Assembly: GCA_937877165.1 (NCBI GenBank)
Contig: CALEFO010000148.1
Location: forward strand, 1-10,150
Direction: 5' to 3'
From: an uncultured Lachnospiraceae bacterium
Lineage (GTDB): Bacteria > Bacillota > Clostridia > Lachnospirales > Lachnospiraceae
Length of the DNA: 10,150 nt
Shown: positions 6,467 to 10,150 of the stretch, piece after piece
Numbering within the stretch: the stretch's first letter is position 1
How the letters are laid out: each line of letters begins with the position of its first letter
The notes under the pieces: model-generated
What the model saw: the letters and a program-made list of their open reading frames with translations, nothing else
Databases searched by the model: none
Told to the model about the DNA's origin: nothing
Made by a program: the position numbers and the translations under genes

Positions 6467-7129
6467 ATGTTCCTGAAGGAGTTGAAGGTTGCGGCGGAGC
6501 TGAAAACCCGCGAAGCTGCAGCGAAATCCATCGACGAAATGCTGGAAAAAACAGGGCTGGACTACCTCGATCAGATGATCATTCACTCTCCCCAGCCATG
6601 GAACGAGTTCCGCGTGGAGAAGCGGTATTTTGAGGAAAACAGGGAGGTCTGGCGTGCGCTTGAGGATGCACAGGCAGCCGGCAAGGTGAAGGTCATCGGC
6701 GTTTCCAACTTTCTGAAGGATGATCTGGAAAACCTGCTCGCCTCCTGCCGTGTAAAGCCCATGGTGAACCAGATTCTGCTGCACATCAGCAATACGGATC
6801 TGGAGCTCGTGGAGTTCTGCCAGGCACAGGGCATTCAGGTGGAGGCTTATTCTCCCATCGCCCACGGCGAGGCACTGAAAAATCCGGCGATCGCGCAGAT
6901 GGCGGAAAAGTACGGCGTATCCGCCGCCCGGCTCTGCATCCGCTACGTTCTTCAGCTCGGAGCCGTTGCACTTCCCAAGACGGCCAACCCGGACCACATG
7001 GCAGACAACGCAGACGTTGACTTTACCATCTCCGGAGAAGACATGGAGACACTCAAACATATGCAGCGCATCGCTGACTACGGCGAGTTCAGCGGGTTCC
7101 CTGTGTTCAGCGGAAAACCGCTGGCATAA
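6467..7129 (+). pseudogene. Aldo/keto reductase lacking its N-terminus
   Basis: The 220 residues from 6467 match the last three quarters of an aldo/keto reductase, an NADPH-dependent TIM-barrel oxidoreductase. Visible family blocks are KSIDEMLEKTGLDYLDQM, IIHSPQPW (catalytic-site His), GVSNF, VNQILLHISN, AYSPIAHGEAL and ALPKTANPDHM. The usual first 70-odd residues, with the catalytic Asp and Tyr, have no equivalent; a Lys in LKVAAELK may be the catalytic Lys. The frame stays open back to 6185, but that part reads through the antisense of the regulator remnant and is not reductase-like. No ribosome-binding site precedes the ATG at 6467. A terminator follows at 7181. The body has no stops, so the loss may be recent. 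Confidence 0.75.
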
Positions 7130-7177
7130 CCGCAGGCCCCTGCACCAGTCAGGATCATGCGCCGCAGGGCGCACCCT

Positions 7178-7369
7178 GTGAAAAATCCCCTTCCGGCTGC
7201 TCTGTCAGAAAGAGCCGGAGGGGATTTTTGTCGGAAATGCCTGAAAGGGCTTTCTCCGATGGAGCTTCAACAACTCCGCTTTGCCTCTCGTTTCGCAGCA
7301 GCACCGTATCGGCAGGCAACTGCAGCAGCCGCGTCAGAGGATTGCTTGTGGTTAGAGTTTTCTAACCGC
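7178..7369 (-). ncRNA. Candidate small RNA of about 190 nt
   Basis: This 309-bp gap between the reductase remnant and the transporter contains no plausible protein gene. On the minus strand a TATAAT promoter (7376-7404) predicts a start near 7369, and a strong terminator ends at about 7181. Between them lies a chain of possible hairpins: GGTTAGA/TCTAACC (7350-7367); a longer arm closed by CCTCT/AGAGG (7284-7288 with 7336-7340) with CCG-ATA-CGG at its tip (7304-7312); GGAGTT/AGCTCC (7261-7277); and TCGGA/TCCGA with GCC/GGC (7231-7259). The order promoter, structured RNA, terminator is that of a free-standing sRNA. It does not match 6S, SRP, tmRNA or RNase P features that I know. Confidence 0.5.
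7181..7229. terminator. Bidirectional intrinsic terminator
   Basis: The inverted repeat AAAAATCCCC-T-TCCGGCT (7181-7198) pairs with AGCCGGAGGGGATTTTT (7213-7229), 17 bp with one bulged T. Both outer ends are A5/T5, so it can end the plus-strand reductase transcript and the minus-strand candidate sRNA. Confidence 0.85.
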
Positions 7370-7375
7370 GAGCAC

Positions 7376-7404
7376 ATTATACCTTACGCTCAGCAGCTTC
7401 ACAA
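7376..7404 (-). promoter_or_regulatory. Sigma-A promoter of the candidate sRNA
   Basis: On the minus strand TTGTGA (7399-7404, four of six) and a perfect TATAAT (7376-7381) are separated by 17 bases. No protein gene on this strand starts downstream within reach, which supports an RNA product. The -35 overlaps the base of the hairpin at 7403-7435. Confidence 0.6.
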
Positions 7405-7435
7405 GAATTATGATTCATTTTGAATCATAATTCTT
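7403..7435 (-). terminator. AT-rich perfect hairpin after the YeiH gene
   Basis: AAGAATTATGATTCA (7403-7417) and its exact complement (7421-7435) form a 15-bp stem with a TTT loop, starting 3 nt past the stop of the minus-strand transporter gene. Position suggests a terminator or a 3'-end stabilising hairpin; the run of T after it is short and the stem is AT-rich. Confidence 0.6.
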
Positions 7436-7438
7436 AAA

Positions 7439-8476
7439 TCACCAGATTCCCATGACATGCTGCATCAGAAGGCTGACCAGTGTGATTCCGCACCAGCAGG
7501 AGGCCCCCACAGCGATGGGCTTTCCACCCGTCCGGATCAGGCGGATCACGTTGCTGTTCAACCCGATTGCAGCCATTGCCATGATAATCAGGAACTTCGA
7601 CAGCTCCTTGAGAGGCGAAAAGACATCCGCGCTGACTCCTGCATGCACACACACCGTTGTAATGACAGCCGCAATCACAAAGTAAAGAATGAACATCGGG
7701 AATGCACGTTTGAAGCTGAATTTCGCAGACTTTGCATTTTCTGCCGCGTTTTTCTTCGTCCGTATAAACGACAGGCCGAGCGTAATCGGAATGATGGCAA
7801 GCGTTCTCGTGAGCTTGACCGTGACTGCCTTATTCAGGGTTTCGCTTCCGAGATTCCACATGCTGTCCCAGGTGGATGCGGCAGCTGTCACCGATGAAGT
7901 ATCATTGATTGCCGTTCCCGCAAAAATGCCGAAGGCATCCCCGTGCAGGGTATCAAAGCCGAGTGCTTTGCCGAGCACTGGGAAGAAAATGGCTGCGATC
8001 ACATTGAAAAAGAAAATCACTGCGATGGACTGTGCAATTTCGTCATCATCAGCACCAATCACCGGCGCGGTCGCCGCAATCGCGGAGCCGCCGCAGATGG
8101 AGGATCCGACACCCACAAGGATGGCCGTATTCGAGGGGACCTTCAGAGCCTTCTTCAGAATCCATGCAATGAGAAGAGACGTCGTAATAGTACAAAGAAT
8201 GATCGGCAGGGACTGTTTTCCCGTCTGGAAAATGACGCCGAGATTCATCCCGAAGCCGAGCAGAACGACCGCTGTCTGAAGAATCACCTTCGACGTCCAC
8301 TTGATTCCGGCCTCTGCCTTTCCCTTATCCGTCCAAAACATCGTAGCAATCATTCCTGCAATGATTGCGATCACAGCTCCTCCGATGACAGGAAATCTTT
8401 TTCCGATCAGCCACGAGGGAACGGCGATCGCAAGGCAGACCAGGATGCCGATTCCGTTCTTTTTCATACAATTCAT
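7439..8476 (-). CDS. YeiH-family membrane transporter (putative sulfate exporter family)
   Basis: A 345-residue polytopic membrane protein with about ten hydrophobic segments, of the YeiH/UPF0324 family, annotated in general as putative sulfate exporters; the substrate is not proven. Family blocks are VGSSICGGSAI (123-133), AGTAINDTSSV (187-197) and MAAIGLNSN (301-309). The length is normal. I chose the ATG at 8476 (MNCMKKNG) because AGAAAGG lies 10 nt upstream and the membrane segment follows directly; the open frame back to 8533 would overlap the promoter. Relatives often sit beside a divergent LysR regulator, which is absent here. It stands alone, with its own promoter and a 3' hairpin. 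Confidence 0.92.
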   Translation of the reverse strand: MNCMKKNGIGILVCLAIAVPSWLIGKRFPVIGGAVIAIIAGMIATMFWTDKGKAEAGIKWTSKVILQTAVVLLGFGMNLGVIFQTGKQSLPIILCTITTSLLIAWILKKALKVPSNTAILVGVGSSICGGSAIAATAPVIGADDDEIAQSIAVIFFFNVIAAIFFPVLGKALGFDTLHGDAFGIFAGTAINDTSSVTAAASTWDSMWNLGSETLNKAVTVKLTRTLAIIPITLGLSFIRTKKNAAENAKSAKFSFKRAFPMFILYFVIAAVITTVCVHAGVSADVFSPLKELSKFLIIMAMAAIGLNSNVIRLIRTGGKPIAVGASCWCGITLVSLLMQHVMGIW

Positions 8477-8524
8477 TGATTCATTACCTTTCTGTCTGTG
8501 ATGAAATGATATATTTTCTTCGGT

Positions 8525-8553
8525 ATTGTACACTGTTCCAGCTTCTCCGCCAA
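8525..8553 (-). promoter_or_regulatory. Sigma-A promoter of the YeiH gene
   Basis: On the minus strand TTGGCG (8548-8553) and TACAAT (8525-8530) are separated by 17 bases, giving a leader of about 40 nt. The -10 matches five of six positions and the -35 four of six. Confidence 0.65.
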
Positions 8554-8633
8554 ATCACACGGCTGGCAAAGTCTTATCTTTGTTCCACAGCAATTGACGC
8601 CCAGCAAGCACCTGCCCCCTGGAGGGAACACTT

Positions 8634-9041
8634 TTATTCCCGCGGCAAATGACAGATCTGAATTGCTGTCCCGTTTTCCATAACAGAAAAGCCATGCTTT
8701 TGATAAAATGGGACATTATTCTTATCCTCCGGCATTCCTTCGATGTATAAAAAGTTTTTATACTTCTCTTTTATGTATTCGATCATGCTGCCTGCAATTC
8801 CGTGTCCCTGATATTCCGGGTGCACCAGTACATAATGTACCTGCGCCAGCATTTGCGTATCATCCAAAACTCTGGTGAGACCCACCAGTCTCTGACCATC
8901 CCACACGGTAAGGACTGTGGATGAATTCATAAGGGCCTTATACAGCCGTTCCGGATATTTTCCGGAAATCCAGTGAACAGACAGGAATAGCTCTTCTACC
9001 TGATCCTGCGTAAAAATTTTTTCTTCTGTATATCGAAGCAT
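8634..9041 (-). CDS. GNAT-family N-acetyltransferase
   Basis: A 135-residue GNAT acetyltransferase, which transfers acetyl from acetyl-CoA to an amine on an unknown small molecule or protein. The acetyl-CoA signature VLVHPEYQGHGIAGSMIEYI lies at 71-90, with Q78-G-H-G-I-A83 as the pyrophosphate-binding loop. NNVPFYQKHGF (108-118) supplies the usual Tyr of motif B. The length is minimal but complete. AGGAG precedes the ATG and overlaps the hxlR stop region; the gap to hxlR is 9 bp, so the two form an operon. HxlR regulators often sit beside the enzyme they control, so this enzyme may respond to the HxlR signal. Confidence 0.93.
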   Translation of the reverse strand: MLRYTEEKIFTQDQVEELFLSVHWISGKYPERLYKALMNSSTVLTVWDGQRLVGLTRVLDDTQMLAQVHYVLVHPEYQGHGIAGSMIEYIKEKYKNFLYIEGMPEDKNNVPFYQKHGFSVMENGTAIQICHLPRE

Positions 9042-9050
9042 TCTTTTCTC

Positions 9051-9434
9051 CTATCTGCGGTGATCGCATTTCTGACACTGTGCCATCCGGTTCTCGCTGT
9101 CTTCTTTGTAAAAAATGTCAGACCACTGGCAGATGCTCTGCAGAATGGGAACGATGGAAAGTCCCTTTGCTGTCAGGGAATACTCCACGCGGGGCGGAAT
9201 TTCATCATAGGATTTCCGATTGATGATTCCATCCTCCATCAGTTCCTTCAGCGTTGCCGCCAGCACCGCGTCCGTGATATTGTACATTTCCCGGCGCAGT
9301 TCACTGTAACGCAGCTTTTCATTGGCAGACAGCACGCAAATGATGCGGGACTTCCACTTTCCTCCGAAAATTGTCAGACCGTATTCCAAAGGACACCGGA
9401 TATCGTCTTCCAGTTTTTTCTGATATTTTGCCAT
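9051..9434 (-). CDS. HxlR-family winged-helix transcriptional regulator
   Basis: A 127-residue HxlR/MarR-like regulator. Residues 14-20 (CPLEYGL) include the conserved N-terminal Cys, used by YodB, CatR and HypR of Bacillus to sense quinones, diamide or other electrophiles. The winged helix spans 20-95 (IFGGKWKSRIICVL, then RYSELRREMYNITDAVLAATLKELMEDGIINR, then the RVEYSLTAKG wing). The C-terminal CQKCDHRR adds two Cys. GGAGGG stands before the ATG. It is the first gene of a two-gene operon with the GNAT enzyme. A quasi-palindrome just upstream of its -35 recurs ahead of the neighbouring flavin-fold gene, the likely second target. Confidence 0.95.
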   Translation of the reverse strand: MAKYQKKLEDDIRCPLEYGLTIFGGKWKSRIICVLSANEKLRYSELRREMYNITDAVLAATLKELMEDGIINRKSYDEIPPRVEYSLTAKGLSIVPILQSICQWSDIFYKEDSENRMAQCQKCDHRR

Positions 9435-9463
9435 AAAAATACCCTCCGGATATTTCAGAACTG

Positions 9464-9492
9464 ATTATAGCCGGAAGGTGATTCTTTTTGTA
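9464..9492 (-). promoter_or_regulatory. Promoter of hxlR-GNAT operon
   Basis: On the minus strand a perfect TATAAT (9464-9469) lies 17 bases after a poor -35, TACAAA (9487-9492). The weak -35 fits a promoter assisted or controlled by a regulator. An inverted repeat ACCCTCCGG/CCGGAAGGT (9441-9449 with 9471-9479, one mismatch) straddles the -10. Confidence 0.6.
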
Positions 9493-9496
9493 GCTG

Positions 9497-9512
9497 CTAT
9501 GAAATTTATAAG
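9497..9512. promoter_or_regulatory. Candidate HxlR operator, copy A
   Basis: CTATGAAATTTATAAG is a quasi-palindrome centred on AAATTT, lying 4 bp upstream of the hxlR -35. The same 12-base CTATGAAATTTA, followed after two bases by AGCGG, occurs in inverted orientation near the flavin-fold gene start. Confidence 0.5.
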
Positions 9513-9558
9513 CGGTTCTCACCAATGACTGAACACCCGGACGGAAGGTGCTCTCCAA

Positions 9559-9954
9559 TCAGATCTCCTTCTTGTTATCCGCGCCCGGCGTTGTGACAAT
9601 GACCCTGTCCGGAGTAATGACCAGCGCACCCTTTGCAGTAGCAGCGCCATTGAACATTTTCTCAACCATCGCCTTGAAGGTGTCGACCAGCGCACCCTCG
9701 GTCAGGTACTCGGCAGTTCCCTTGATCTGATATCCTTCAAGATTCTGTGCATCATATACGGAAACCGCGATCCTGCCATGATTCTCACGAAGATTGTTCA
9801 ATGTAGTATCGAGAAAAACATCTCCTACAACTAATTTCCCATCCTCCGTGACATCTTTAAAAGCAACCGGCACAACATTCGGCTCTCCGTCTGCACATGT
9901 CGCAAGATCCCACATTCCGTTCTTCAGTAATCTGACTACAGATTCATTCAACAT
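9559..9954 (-). CDS. Small FMN-binding split-barrel protein (pyridoxamine 5'-phosphate oxidase family)
   Basis: A 131-residue protein of the PNPOx-like FMN-binding split-barrel type, similar in size and layout to the 122-residue FMN-binding protein of Desulfovibrio. It shows the early LLKNGMWDLATCADGEPNVVPV strand pair, VGDVFLDTTLNNLRENHGRIAVSVYD (phosphate-binding region), the YQIKGTAEYL strand and a long helix around DTFKAMVEKMF. Such proteins bind flavin; the substrate is unknown and true PNPOx activity is unlikely at this size. I chose the ATG at 9954 because GGAGG precedes it by 7 nt; the frame stays open to 9999 without a ribosome site. Its promoter carries the CTATnAAATTTnATAG element shared with hxlR, suggesting joint control. 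Confidence 0.88.
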   Translation of the reverse strand: MLNESVVRLLKNGMWDLATCADGEPNVVPVAFKDVTEDGKLVVGDVFLDTTLNNLRENHGRIAVSVYDAQNLEGYQIKGTAEYLTEGALVDTFKAMVEKMFNGAATAKGALVITPDRVIVTTPGADNKKEI

Positions 9955-10027
9955 TGCTTTGCCTCCATTCTTTCCGGAAAATCCGTTCGATGCTGTCATG
10001 TTAACGAATCTGCTTCTGCCTTTACAG

Positions 10028-10056
10028 ATATTAGTAAATTTATGAGCCGCTATTAA
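10028..10056 (-). promoter_or_regulatory. Probable promoter of the flavin-fold gene
   Basis: On the minus strand TTAATA (10051-10056) and TAATAT (10028-10033) are separated by 17 bases; each matches four of six consensus positions. The -35 lies inside the candidate operator at 10050-10065, consistent with repression. Confidence 0.5.
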
Positions 10057-10065
10057 ATTTCATAG
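10050..10065. promoter_or_regulatory. Candidate HxlR operator, copy B
   Basis: CTATTAAATTTCATAG is a 16-bp palindrome (CTAT-n-AAATTT-n-ATAG) with only the paired n positions unmatched. It covers the -35 of the flavin-fold gene promoter and is the inverted counterpart of the site at 9497-9512. Confidence 0.55.
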
Positions 10066-10080
10066 TGTGCATCTATAGAT

Positions 10081-10150
10081 TTATTGTCATCAATTGCGGT
10101 TTGTATCTCTGCTCACGATTCCCCACGCCATCGGAAAGTCAGAGGCGGGA
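10081..10150 (-). other. Window end: possible C-terminus of a minus-strand gene
   Basis: One minus-strand frame runs open from the window edge to a TGA near 10092 and reads ASDFPMAWGIVSRDTNRN. It is too short to recognise and no terminator follows, so it may equally be non-coding. The palindrome ATCTATAGAT (10071-10080) lies next to it. Confidence 0.2.

Noticed and set aside
7178..7369. 6S RNA, SRP RNA or T-box identity for the candidate sRNA
   Set aside because: The 5' and 3' ends each fold locally rather than pairing with each other as in 6S; no SRP GGAA-tetraloop domain and no T-box GGUGGNACCGCG motif were found.
7157..7423. Plus-strand open frame of 88 codons in the gap before the transporter gene
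   Set aside because: It runs through the terminator stem and the hairpins, has no ribosome site and shows low-complexity Ala-rich sequence unlike a protein family.
8582..8627. GTTCC/GGAAC inverted repeat between the GNAT and YeiH genes
   Set aside because: Short arms, long loop and no T-run; no support as terminator or operator.
9531..9552. Hairpin GAACACC/GGTGCTC after the flavin-fold gene as a terminator
   Set aside because: Only 7 bp with one G-U and no T-run on the minus strand; too weak to call.

Overview
The window looks like a chromosomal segment of a Gram-positive Firmicute, most likely a clostridial or Lachnospiraceae-type bacterium. Base composition is moderate (neither AT-rich nor GC-rich by eye), Shine-Dalgarno sites are of the strong AGGAGG type, and LexA boxes follow the Gram-positive CGAAC-N4-GTTCG form. 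L27 carries the Firmicutes-specific cleavable N-terminal extension next to its protease Prp, and the order rplU-prp-rpmA-obg-yhbY-nadD-yqeK-rsfS is the familiar one for this phylum. No phage, transposase, CRISPR array, rRNA or tRNA was recognised.

Region 1 (1-1410) is an SOS module. lexA (+) and a LysM membrane protein of the YneA cell-division-suppressor type (-) diverge from a 200-bp region. That region holds three LexA boxes and two near-consensus sigma-A promoters. lexA converges on rsfS across a 19-bp bidirectional terminator.

Region 2 (1467-6056) is a minus-strand housekeeping cluster for ribosome assembly and NAD synthesis. It runs from a sigma-A promoter and a structured leader (probably an L21-type leader) through rplU, prp and rpmA, then a strong terminator, then obg, a three-module hairpin element, yhbY, nadD, yqeK and rsfS.

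Region 3 (6080-7435) is decayed and non-coding DNA. A frameshifted C-terminal remnant of a GyrI-like effector-binding regulator lies head to head with an aldo/keto reductase that has lost its N-terminus. Between this and the next gene is a candidate 190-nt small RNA on the minus strand, with its own TATAAT promoter and a strong terminator.

Region 4 (7439-10150) is accessory. It has a YeiH-family membrane transporter, an hxlR-GNAT acetyltransferase pair, and a small FMN-binding (pyridoxamine-phosphate-oxidase-like) protein. Copies of one quasi-palindrome (CTATnAAATTT...) sit at or just upstream of the -35 of both hxlR and the flavin-fold gene, suggesting a small HxlR-controlled regulon. This, the orphan small RNA and the tandem hairpin element are the least ordinary parts of the window.
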